Shown here piece by piece: positions 47,497-59,400 of a stretch of 64,000 nucleotides of DNA. The notes below the pieces were generated by a model. That model was given only the letters and a program-made list of their open reading frames with translations, was not told where the DNA came from and did no database searches. Each line of letters starts with the position of its first letter. Position 1 is the first letter of the stretch. The translations under genes and the position numbers were made by a program. The DNA comes from Brachionus manjavacas (taxonomy: Eukaryota; Rotifera; Eurotatoria; Ploima; Brachionidae). The stretch covers positions 1,984,001 to 2,048,000 of the forward strand of contig JAHQIY010000012.1 of the NCBI GenBank assembly GCA_019054805.1, in the 5' to 3' direction.

Positions 47497-48465
47497 CTAA
47501 AAAAAAACATCAAACACCGAAAAGCACCCTCATAAATTTCCAGAAACGTTTTTGAAAAGAGCATAAAATTATCTAAAAGAAGATGTGTTTTTTACAGATT
47601 AAATAATATCATTTTGCCATTAAAAATCGAAAAAACAACTTTTAAGGCTCTGCGACAATTCATCCCAAATTTTTTGTCATTTTTAATTTTTTTCCACAAA
47701 ACAAAATTGCCATTAAAAAATTTATCAATCCTGATGAATCTTAAAAAATGATAAGATTTTGACTTAATTTGGTTTTAAAGTAAATTTATGCTTTTTATTC
47801 TAAATCTTGATAAATGTTAATTTAAAACTCTAGAATGGTATTCAATAGTAAATCGAATATAAGGAAAAGGTTAGAACTCTTTTCTATCTTTGATTTTTAA
47901 TTCAAAATTTTAATAGATTTGAATTTTTTTAATACATTTGTAAAAGAATTAAATTTAAATTTTCTAATGACCGGAAAAACTTACAAGTGATTTAAGTTTT
48001 TTAAAAGAGATATTTTGAATTTTATCCTGTTTGGTTTCTTATTAATAAAACTAATTCTTTTTTGTGATTTTTTATTTTTAGATTAATTGAAAAATGTTAA
48101 AGAGAAAAAAAAACTTATTATGTGTTCAAAATTAGTTTTGGAAATGCAACATGGTGCAACATACATCAATTGTCGAACTCTGCGAAAATTAAGACCCTTT
48201 ATTATTTTGTTCTGTTCTTTTGTACTAAAATTCACAAAACCAAGTTATACTGGTGATAAAAATAAACTTTTCGCTTCACCCTAAGCATTATTATTGCTCG
48301 ATTCTTGAATTTTTTTTATCCTCTACAAGAGCTAGCTAAAAACTTATAGGTAAAATCAGAAAAATGAGCGGAAAAAATTTTCAAATAATCTTTGTTTGAA
48401 AGAATAAAAATTTAAAATTACTACTCAAAAGAATTTAAAGTAATCAAAAGTCAATTTGAAATTTT

Positions 48466-51400
48466 TTAATTGATTTTTTTCTGAGTTACTTGTTGGAATG
48501 TGTGATTAGAATTTTTGTCCAATTTTGGCAAAGCGCGTACGCTCGTACTTTTAACAACAGTTCTTGGTGCGCCATTTGAATCAACAGCAGCATAGTTTGG
48601 ATCAGTCAAATACTCAGTCGCAACACCCTGAGTTCTAAGCACTTGGTCCAATTTGCGAGCCAACTTCTCATTTTCTCTGGTCAATACTTCGTGTTCTTTG
48701 CGCACCTTTTCCCTGAATCTTTCCAATTGAGAGTTTTCATTTTTCAGACTTTTGTTCTCTTTCATGTACTCCCTAAGTCTGCCGTACAATTCGGACTCAG
48801 TCGAGGCTGAACTGTGCGACGAGCCATTGCGAATCTTTGGAAACCTAGAGCCACTGGACGACGACGTAGTTGACACATTGTTCGCATTTGGTACACCCAG
48901 TTGTTGCTTGAGAACATGATTTTCTTCTTTTAGCTTTCTGAGCTCGCGTTTAAGCTTAAGGACTATGTTTTCTCTGGAGTCGCTCTTGGCCAGTGGCACA
49001 TTCTCGATATTCTGGGCTCTATTGGCGTAGCGTAAAGTGTTCAAGCTTTCGTTTTCGCAGGTCATCGCAGGAGATATGCACGCTATCATCAGAGTGATGC
49101 CCGAGCCGCCGAGGCTCTCGCTCAACAGCTTGGTCAACTTGGAGTCTCTGTAAGGAATGTGGCCATCGCGTTTGTTCTGGTCACTGAGCGCAGAAATGCA
49201 AGTTCCGAGCACAAGAAGACTTTTGTTAATGTTGTTGGTCTCGGTGAGTTGTTTTCCCTTGGACATGGTGACTTTGACCTTTTCACTGCCAGCCAAATCG
49301 ACAAATATCAACTTTCCCAATTTGGTCATCTGCTCGCGCGGGTCGTCCGAATTTTGCAGCTCATTTTCGACCTGAATGGTAAGGACGGCGTGCGAGCGAC
49401 TCGAGTGCTCGTTTAATAAGTGCGATGCGGTCGAGCGGTTGTACTCGCCCTCCCTTAAAATGGTCAATATTTCATCCATTGTTTCAATGTATGTGGCGAA
49501 TAGATTGTCCACAAAAAAACCTTCTTCTTGACTGCCGCGGATCTCCAGCTTGCGTCCGCTGTTCGGATTGATCAAGTCCCGGATTTGCTCATTGTAGATT
49601 TCGTAGTAGGACACGCGGATGTAGAACACTGACTGCGAGTCGCTGGTTCGTTGTCTTAACTGGTTGAATAGGTAATTGATGGAGCGTGGTATCAGTCCAA
49701 AGTGAAGATATCTGTCTTGGGTGTTCATTTCATACTAGAAAAATATTATTTTAAATTTATCTTTTTTTATTTGCTTATTTTTACAGTGATATTCAGCTTG
49801 TTATTTTTTTACAAAAAATTACGTAATAAAAGGTGCAATTTCAATATATTTTAGGTTAATTTTTTAATAGGAAAAATGTTTAACAAATTGCATTTTAAAC
49901 AAAAATTTGATCCAAAAAAATTTTGCAAAATTTACGAAAATTTTAGTAAAATGTCAAAGAAAGAAAAACTTAAAAAACTATTTTTTTTTTTATTTTAAAG
50001 TAAAATAGTATGAATTTATCAAACAATTGTAATTCTTTTCACAATAACTGCTCTCATTCTTTATAATTCAATATTTTAAAAAATTTTTTCTACAATTCGA
50101 CTTTCATTTCTATTTCCGGGTCCTTTCCGGCTTTTTTATGTGGGTTGTCCTTTTATTTTCTATCTATCACACTTCTCAAAATATTGGTCTTCATTCTTAA
50201 GGCGAGGAATATCATTTATGGAACCAACAGATTTTGCAAACTGTTTTTTTTTCAAAGATTCTGTAAAATTAAGTATAACAATGTGATAAAAAATTTAAAA
50301 AATTTTTTTTTTCAATAAGTTCAAAACAGAGTTGGTCAAAAGTCAAAGTCATGAAGTCAAAGTCAAGTCTGGACTTTGTATGTTTATATGTTTTTAAATT
50401 AAATTTTATCATAAATTTTATTTTCTGTAATTTGGTGCTAAAATAGAATGATGAGGTCTAATGTTATAGCCTGAAAATAATTAAGTTGACTTGAGTTGAC
50501 TCAAGTCAAAGTCTACTTAGACTTAGACTTTTAACGGTTCTGACTTTAAAGTTTGACTTTTGACCAACCCTGGTTCAAAACTAGCTATGTCAAGGCAACA
50601 TGGTGCAACATAAAAAGTAACCTTTAAATATAATTCTTTTTGTTTGAAAAAAAACGTCAAAATTCAGCAAAGTAAAATTTACGCTCCAATTTAAAAATTT
50701 TAAAAATGCTAAAAATATTTTATAAATATAATTTCATCATTTGCAAGATTACAGACGGCTAACCTCTTTTTTACAATTTAAAAAATGTCAATCAATTACG
50801 CATTTAATAAATTTTGAAATTTGATCATTAATTTTACTTTGCTCAAACTCTTCAATCTTTTGAACATTTTAGCTTTTACATCAATTTACGTGAATTTACG
50901 TTGTTATTTCAACTTATTTTACTTAGAATCTGGTTAATTGAAAAAATTTTCTATTTAATTAAATTCACGTAAATTCATTCTATTTTTCGTAAATTGTTGT
51001 AAGACTCGAAAAGCGTGATATCACTTTTTTAAATTTTAACAAAAAGGAAATACAGCTCCAGCCGGTCCAACCATGGTGTATGTTTTTCCGCTGCCGGTTT
51101 GACCATAGGCAAAGCAAGTGCACACAAAGCCGTCAATGGCCATGTCTATTAGACGCTTTATTCCGCAGTAGTTGAACACTTCTTCTTGGTTTGAATTTGG
51201 ATCGAAAACTGAGTCGAAAAAAAATTTTCGATTTTGAGTTTTTCCTTCAACCTTAAAAAAAAAAGAATTTTAAAATTAATTTTTCAAAATTTTTATACCG
51301 ATTTTCTTAATTTTTATAATATTTATATTAAAAATTTGTCACATAGGCATCAATTTAAAATTTGAAATCAATGCATTAAAAAATAAAAATTAATTTTTAA

Positions 51401-54400
51401 ACTTGCAAGATTTTTACTAAACAAGATAAGCACCATTAATACAATCAATTGAATGAGACAAGAATACACAGAAAGATTATTTAAAAAAAAATTATATAAT
51501 TTTTTAATTTTTTCTCGTCTATTTAATTATTATAAAAAATAATTAGTTAAAAGATTTAATGGATGTACTTCTGTTTCGTTTTCAATGAATAGTTTTTTTA
51601 ATTTATTGTTCGAGTCTAAATTTTATTAGATTAAATTTCGACACGGATAGTTTGTCCATTAAATTTTTTAGATCCTAGGTAAATTTTAAAAAATTATTTA
51701 TTGTAATAACTAATTAAGACAAATTGCTTTGTTTTCAAAAAGTTTATTTTAAGTTTTAAAAGAAAAAATAAATAAATCTCAAATTATCGCGTTTAAAGTT
51801 CTTTTTAAATTTTACATAAGCTCTCCATTTTAAAAAAAATCTTTTATTTTTCTTTGAACAGAATTAAAAATTATCAATAAAATTATAAATTATCTCTTTT
51901 GGTAAAAAAGTTATTTAAACTTTTCAAATTCATGACTTCTCTCACCGCTAATGCTAATAAAATTGGGCTGATCACTAGATAGCTTTTAAAATATTCAAAA
52001 AAGTGGTGTTCAATTGAAAAAGTTAAGAATATTCTCTAATTTCTCAAAAATTATTTGGTCAAAAATTTAATTTTAAACATTTCGAAAATTACCCACAGTG
52101 CACCAGATTCTGTCTGTCTCTCTCTCTTTATATATATTGTATTTTAATTTTAGTTTTTAAGAATAAAGATTTAGAAATAATTAATTTAAATTATGCCACC
52201 TTATTTCGATTCTCCTTTTGAATTATAAGATATAAATTTTTGATTAATTTTAATATACTGATTTATTTGTAAAATGAATTTTTTATTTTTTAAATTGTGG
52301 GTCTTCCTCAAAGGGATCGTGAATAGAAAATAATTTTTGATACCGCTATTTTGAACTATATTAAACTTTTCTCTAATTTACCACTTTTTTAATAAAAACT
52401 CATCTAAAATAATTAAAAAAATATAAATATGAAAATTTAATAAAATAATAATAGAAAAAAAACTTAATTGAATTAAGCAACTCAAAAAAATAATAAATTT
52501 TTTATTATTTGTGTTTTTTAAAGTGTTTTTTTAAGACGTAAAATTGTGCCACTAAAAAGCCAAAAGTTCCGTTTTATACAGTATGGTTCAGAAAAAAGTT
52601 GACAGTGTTTAGAGCACTGCTTAAGCAGCTCTAGAGCATGCTCTAGAACATCTATTTTTTTCTCTTGCGCATTCGCAAGTATTTTAATTAATTATTAAAA
52701 AAAATAATATTATTAATTATTTTCTATAGAACATCCCCTATTGCCAAATGATAAAAAATTTATACAATTAGTGGATACAACATGATATCATGATATCTTG
52801 AACATGCTCTAGAACATTTTTTTTTGTTCTAGCGCAGCTCCAGAGCATGTGCTTAAGTAAGCTGTCAACTTATTTCAGAAACGCACTGTAATTCATTTAA
52901 TTCTATTTGAAAAATTATCTTGTTTTTTAAATCCAATTTATCTTGCCTCATTAATTCAGCTGATTTTTTTCTTTAAAAAAAATCATTTCATTACCTAAGT
53001 TCTTTTTTTTAAATCGCTTCTATTTTTTCCAAATCTTTCTTACTTGGAGATAATATCATAAATTTCTATTTATGAGTTAAAATTGGATATTAAATCTTTT
53101 TAAATGATACTAAACTTTGTAATTTCTACCATGGGACTTAAAGGTTTTGTGAAATTCAATACAAAATGATAGAAAGAACAGAAAAAAATGTAAAAATATT
53201 GAATAGCTTTTTTTCTAAAGGTTTAAACTTAGTTCTATAAATGCAACATAGTGCAACATTCAGAGTTGCATCAAATATCAAGACCTTTTTAAATTAAATT
53301 TGAATAGAATCGAAGGTAGTGCATTATTAGCAGAAATTGACAGTTGATGCAACTTTGAATGTTGCATCATGTTGGATTCACAGAAATAATTTTAGAAAAA
53401 AATTTATTTGATTTTTTTTTAAAGAAGGCCTAGGAAAGCTATTAGGGCTGCCCTGGGAAATCCCCATAATTATATTTTAAATAAAATAAAATAAAAATAA
53501 AATTTAATTTTGTCAGCAACTTTATTTTAAATTTTTTTAAATTAATTAGGCTAATAAGAAGGTTGAAATCTATTCTATACAACCTGTTGCTGTTGATTTA
53601 ATTAAATTAAAAATGATTAAGGAAAAAGATTCCAGTCCACTGGTCCCTATCGATTATACTAAACATTCTTTCGATGATATTTTATAAGTTATTTAGTATG
53701 ACGTAAACAGTTTACTTATTAAAATTTTTTGCTTCAATCTCTGATTATTCAGAACTAGACTGTTATTTGCTTCCAGGATAAAAAAAACTAAATTTTAAAA
53801 ATAAAATAATTTCTCATCAAATCAAGACAAATGTCAAAGTAACTTAATTAATATTTTGAATTATTTAAGAAATTTTTAGTAATAAATTTTGATATTTAGT
53901 CAAAACAAAATGATCAACTTGATAGCTTAGGCAAAATAAATAATTTATAAATTTTTTACCCAATATTTTTTTAGCTAAATAAATCTTTTACAAATTTTTA
54001 ATTTTGAACAAAAATAAAATGATATTTTAATTTATCAGATTTAGAAAAAAAATATTTAAAAATTTGGCAGAATTTAGTTCTCAAAAAAATCGAGGATTTT
54101 TATGCTTTGAAAATAAAAATCAACATGAATCAAATAGAAAATAAAAGGAAATTACCAAAAAAAAATATATTTGTTCAAAAAGAAAATTTTATGAATTTTA
54201 TGAAAAAAATTCAAATAAATGACTTACAATCAAAGATGTTCTGTCACACGAAGCAATTTCTTGATCGCCATTAGCTTGTTCCTGATCACTGGTAGGCCTG
54301 ATCCGCACAACTACTCGGACTTTGTCCTTTTCCCCAAATTGATTGTTCGAATCCTGATAGCTAAAAAAACAAAATTTGAAAAAATGATTATTGAATCAAA

Positions 54401-54846
54401 AAAACAAAAAATATTCATGGTTTAAGCTAATCAATAAATTACTTCTTCTTCTTTTTATTTTTTGTGCTTTTAATGCTACTAACATCAGGTTTGGAGCCAG
54501 TTACAATAGAAGAAGAAACCCGTGATGTCGAAGTAGCGAAACTACTTATTTGGCTACCACTGAGAGCAACTATAGATTCAGATTTACCGCTTTTAACAAT
54601 CTCTAAATAATCGGTCTGAACAGCTCGGTTAGTTAGATTTTTATTAACAAAACCATTATCCAAAGATTGGTTAGAAAGTGCATCTTTGGATACCCGGCGG
54701 CTATTTGTCGCCTTACTTGGTTCGAACTCAGTACTTTTTCTCTTAATCGGACTTTCATTCAAACTAGAGGCTTGGCTTTTAAATTTTTGATCAGATATCA
54801 TAAACACCCGCGGGCTGTTCACTTCTTGCAAAGTTTTTACTGACAT
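48466..54846 (-). CDS. KIF12: KIF12-type kinesin, common exons with proximal first exon C
   Basis: Exons 54846-54443 (first exon C), 54360-54228, 51251-51054 and 49734-48466. Splice sites are consensus, phases 2, 0, 0, giving 667 residues. Motor landmarks: KVRVVVRIRP (beta 1), FAYGQTGSGKTYTMVGP (P-loop), YEIYNEQIRDL, NEHSSRSHAVLTIQV (switch I), FVDLAGSEKV (switch II) and LNTLRYANRAQNI. A coiled coil follows, with SELYGRLREYMKENKSLKNE like the KIF12 LYGMLQEFMLENERL segment. KIF12 is an N-terminal motor of the kinesin-12-like group, active in polarised/ciliated epithelia in vertebrates. Exon C encodes a Ser/Lys-rich 135-residue extension ending in a KNKKKKK stretch. An in-frame stop lies 6 bp upstream of its ATG, so it must be a first coding exon. 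The last exon has an internal GTAACT donor at 48489, so other 3' ends are possible. Confidence 0.9.
50327..50572. mobile_element. hAT-type MITE with 8-bp target duplication
   Basis: Ends CAGAGTTGGTCAAAAGTCAAA and, on the other strand, CAGGGTTGGTCAAAAGTCAAA. GTTCAAAA is duplicated perfectly on both sides (50319-50326, 50573-50580). An 8-bp duplication with CAGRG termini is the hAT signature. 246 bp, non-coding, within a KIF12 intron. Confidence 0.85.
50643..50853. mobile_element. MITE family copy (AGCAAAGTAAAATTTA type), second copy
   Basis: Shares CGTCAAAATTCAGCAAAGTA and TTTCATCATTTGC with the complement of 45640-45880. The terminal AGCAAAGTAAAATTTA pairs with AATTTTACTTTGCT at the right end. 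Non-coding, in a KIF12 intron. Confidence 0.55.
52579..52888. mobile_element. Tc1/mariner-type MITE
   Basis: Left end CAGTATGGTTCAGAAAAAAG TTGACAG; right end, on the other strand, CAGTGCGTTTCTGAAATAAG TTGACAG. TA lies immediately outside both ends (52577-52578, 52889-52890). The interior has paired CTCTAGAGCATG-type stretches, so the whole 310 bp folds back. Within the large KIF12 intron. Confidence 0.75.
53241..53377. mobile_element. Small hairpin element (TGCAACAT type)
   Basis: 53241-53274 (ATGCAACATAGTGCAACATT then CAGAGTTGCATCAA) pairs with 53344-53377. Related ATGCAACATGGTGCAACAT sequences without the second arm occur at about 48145-48163 and 50593-50609. Non-coding. Confidence 0.6.
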
Positions 54847-56391
54847 TTTTTAAATTTACTTTTTTTAGAAATCTTTCTAGCAAAAATAAGCTGCAACATA
54901 AATGTAAAAATTAATCTTCAAAACCCTAATGAACCAAAATCCATCGCTAATCTGACATGAATTAGTAATTTTTCTCTACCAGTTCGCATGTATTTTATTT
55001 AAGTGTAGGCTCGTAATTGCGTGTGAAGTAACTTTTTCCAAGGATGCTATTGCATGAGTTTGGCTCTAAGACTAATGAATCAGAGAAAAATGTTTGTTAA
55101 TAAGTAACTTTATTCGAAAATTAAAAAAAATTTCAATCTTCAAATTTGAGACTGAAAATTGATTAAAAAATTGACTATAAATTATATTTTCTTTATTTAT
55201 TTGTTCTTTCCGGCAAGTATTAATAAAAAATAGCTTATTACAATTTTTTTTTAATTATTAATATGTTTAACTACTTCGGCTTTTATGAAAATAAAAAGTT
55301 TTTTTTTTCCATTCAAATTAACATGGACTTTAATTTTGGCCAAAATATCGATTTAAAAAATCAAATAGCACCGAATATCTCACAATTCTAGTTCATATTT
55401 TATTTAATATTAAATAAACTTCAGAAATTAGCTTTAAAAATTTTAATAAAAAAATATATTGAAAATGACAAATAGTGTCAAAATTACGATACAATTATAA
55501 ATTACAAAAAGAAAAGCCATTTGTTTTGGTTATTCCATTAAAAACTTAATTTAAATCATTTTTTTCTCTAGTATAACTACAGCTACAAGCGCCATAACTG
55601 ATTTTTCTTTAATTGCGCTAATTGTGATCTACGCATTCTGATAAACATAAATTTTTTTAAAATTTTTTCTAAATATTCAGTTCAAAGATGCATTAGCTGT
55701 TTTGAGACTTAAAACTGAAAATGATTTAAAACTAAAAAAATGTTCTTTTCAAAAAATTTTTACCCTGTGATTTTAGATGAATGTATAATTTTTCTAAATA
55801 AATTCTTTAAATTTAATAGCATTATGTTAGCAAAATTTTAAATGCAATAAGCTTTTGAAAAATTTTCTCTTTTTCTTAATCTTATCTTTTTTGGCATGTT
55901 AAATTTTAAACAAAACTTCAAAAACAAAAATTTAATTATGCGGAATTAAAAGACTGTAAGGTAGACAATTAAAATAAAGATGACATTGCGAAATTCTTTA
56001 TGAAAAAAGAACAAAAGTTAAAATTTTTTTTCTTTCAGTGTTGGAAGTGTCTACCTTACAGTCGTTTATAAATCCCCATTATTAAAACTAGGAAAAAATG
56101 AGCATGAATGAAATTTTTAGGACTAGAGAATATTTTTAAATTATATTTTTTAAAAACTAGCATTTTAATTTTATTTACTCGTTCAATGATATAAATTATT
56201 AGAAAAATCTAAAAATTTTAAAAAAATGACAAAAAATACTAAAAAAATTCAATTTTATTCATTTAAGAATTAAAAAGCAAAGATTGATAAATAAAAATAA
56301 AGAGGGATAAAAATCTATGGAAAATATTTAACAAGTAAATATAAATATTTGAATGAATAAAAACATTGATTAAATGATTAAGAGTACTTAC
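54847..56391. other. AT-rich region between KIF12 first exons C and B
   Basis: Includes the putative promoter of exon C. Apart from the hairpin element at 55952-56063, nothing is recognised. Confidence 0.35.
55952..56063. mobile_element. Small MITE with 16-bp perfect inverted ends
   Basis: GACTGTAAGGTAGACA at 55952-55967 and its exact complement TGTCTACCTTACAGTC at 56048-56063. 112 bp in all, AT-rich interior. No clear target duplication. Confidence 0.6.
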
Positions 56392-56468
56392 TTAACAGTT
56401 TGGATGTATTGAACAGTTGGTGAAGCAATCAATGACGATTGACCAGAAGACGAATAATAAAGAGCCAT
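56392..56468 (-). CDS. KIF12: KIF12 alternative first exon B
   Basis: Minus strand: ATG at 56468, 25 codons (MALYYSSSGQSSLIASPTV then QYIQTV) and two bases, then an excellent donor AA|GTAAGTAC. Phase 2 matches the acceptor at 54361 used by exon C, giving an isoform of about 558 residues with a short Ser-rich N-terminus. The frame is also open upstream of the ATG, so an internal-exon reading is not excluded. Confidence 0.55.
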
Positions 56469-59400
56469 TGATAGAAATTCGATTGAAATTAGATTTATGT
56501 AACACTTCTCAAATATTCGAAAAATTGTGTTGTCAAGGTAAATTTTTTTACTTAGCTTATAAGCAGATAAATTACATTGAATTCAAAACTTATGAAATTA
56601 AAAATAAACAGTAAAATCTAAACGTGAATTAAATGTTCAAATTTTTTAACACCTTTTACTTTGCTTGTTGTCTCTAAACAAAGGTAGGCAAATTTTATAA
56701 ATTTGACTTTACACTAGAAAAAGTGGTTTGCGAGCCTAACTTTTTAAAATTAGCAATTCAACCAAAATAGGATTTATAAATATTTTTATTCAAAAAAATT
56801 GATGATGTAATTAACTCTTAAAGTCTTTTGCAAAAAGCTAATTCTAACATTTTAGATGGCTTCGCGAAACAAATTCAAAAATAAAATTGGACGATTTTTA
56901 TAAATATAGAAATTTGGTCCCAAAACATCGCAATCTGATCCGAAATAAAAATAGTAAAGTTTTTGAATTTTAATTATTTAATCGGAAGCAATTAAATTTA
57001 CTAAATTTCTTTTCTTTAATTACTTTAAAAACAAATTTTTTAAAACTAAAATTTCAGTTTTATTTTTATTTCTAGGGCTAAACAGAATTGATAATTTTCT
57101 TAATTATTTAAAACTCATCCAATAATAAAAAAATTGTTTCCAAGACAGTTAAAGATTATTTTGATTGCTTTATGTGATTTCAGGCTAAATTGCTTAACCT
57201 AAAGAAAAACATGTATGAAAGCTATTTCCGACTGAGAAAGTGATTTTTTTATTTTGCTCTGCGTCAAACATTTACCGATATTTGATTAAAAAACGAAATT
57301 AATTTTTTTCAAATTGTAAAAAGCTATTAATTAGAAGAATAAAATTAAATAACTTTTTTCACTAAAAAAATAAAATTCAAATAATTTAACATTTGCAAAA
57401 AAAACAAAAATAAAAAACATTTTATTTAGGCTTTTTCCAAAAGAAAGAAGATAAATTTTTAATAAATTAATTGCTTATCTAAAATAAAGTTATTAAAACC
57501 GTTAATTTTTGAAAAATTTATATTCAAATTAAAAAAATTTTAAATTTAAATGGTTTAATTTTTTGTGTTTGAATTACAAAATTTTGAAATAACATTGAAA
57601 AAGTGCGAAGTTACATTTTTTTTTAGTTTCATAAAAAATAATTTTAAGTTAATATTGCAAACATGAAAAACTTTGCTTTTTTTTTTATAAATTTTGACTT
57701 TGGGTTTGTGATATGATGATCCTTAAAGATTTTTGCAGTTTAAAAAATTACCTACACTCTGTTTTCCATTTTTCATAAATTAAGTTTTTGTTAAAATGCA
57801 TCAAACGAAAGTAAATTATCACTAAAGTCAAAATTTTCTAAGAAATTAACATACTTTTTCGGTACTAGTCGCTTAGCTAAACTTTGTTTCACCTGTTACT
57901 GGAACAATTCTTGTTCTTAGGTTTAATGAACTATTAGTTGACCTAATCTAAAAATTGTTCACTTATTTTGAAATTGTTTCATCTATTTAGAAAAAAGCTA
58001 GTGTAATAATAAAAAATAAGTTAGAAAAATAATTACATAGAAAATTAAAAGTTTGGCGGAGTAGGTAAATTTTGCGAAATAGATGAATCTTTGTCCGCCA
58101 AAGTCAAACAATAAAAGGATGAAAAATTAATTTTAATTTTCTTTAATTTTTATTGTTTTATGCTGAAAAGCAAAGATATAAGTAGAGAGCGCATTTGGGT
58201 TGCTGAAAGAGTAATACCAAGTCAACCAGATCAGAACAAATGCTAAGCTATTTCTAAAGCTCCTTCAAATTAAAAAAAAAAACAAAAAAATTATTAACTA
58301 ATTTTTATATCAGTTTCGAGAATTTAGAATTCTGTTAAAATAGCTTTATTCAATTTGTTCTTTTAATTCTATTTTGGTTCACCGTAATTAAATTTTGAAC
58401 AAAAAATTGGGTGAACCAATAGTTCACAAAATCTGAGAACAAGAATTTTCCGGATAACAAGTGAACTATGGTTCACCTAACCTTATACTGAATGAGCATT
58501 TGCTCGGTAAAAAATAAGTTTAAAACTTAAAAAAGAATTTTCAATATTTTTTTCAAATTTCAAAATAAAAATTAAACTCATTTTATTCACTAACGAGTTT
58601 TATCTTAAAACATGATAATGTTTGCAATATTAACTTAAAATTATTTTTTTTGAAACTGAACAAAAATGTTTGAAGCATCGCACTTTTTCAATGTTATTTA
58701 AACATTGGATACATTTTGTAATTCAAACACAAAAAATTAATTTAATTTAACCTTTTTCTTACGGACTTTTTAATTAAAATTTAAAGTTTTTTTTTTAATT
58801 TTTCGATCTGCAATAGATTATTTTGATCGTAGAACATGCCCTAAAAATTGGTAATGCTTTTTTTTACTTTTTATTGAAAGAAAATTCTAACCTTGAACTT
58901 TTCTACTTTGATCTTATCCACACAGAACCAATTTTCTGGCAATATCATCATTTAAGTAAAACATTTTATATACTTAAATGATATTATAGTAAAAAGAGTT
59001 TTCCCTACTCCAAGTTTTAAATAGGTTTGAATAAAATATTTTTTAAGGGTTTTTTATTTAAAATAAAAACTCACAATATAAACTTGTACACGTGATACTC
59101 GATTTCTTTTTTTTTACCGATAGCCAGTATTTAAGTCACTATTATTTTTATAAAGACAATATTTTATTTGGGTTTCAAATAAGGTTAATACAAAATTAAT
59201 AATAAGTTTTATTAGTTTTGTATTCTCCCTTGGATATATAAGTTGCAAGACCTCATTCAGAAACTGCTGATTTCTTTGTATTAGTCCGACATTAAATTTT
59301 TAATTAATTGAGAACATGTCATCAAGGAGCACCATCTATTTTTGGAATGATCAATTTTGAAGTTAGGCATTTAAAAAAAATAATTTAAAATATTATCATT

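Noticed and set aside
49157..49416. Plus-strand frames over the kinesin motor exon
   Set aside because: Antisense shadows of conserved motor sequence (switch I and II region).
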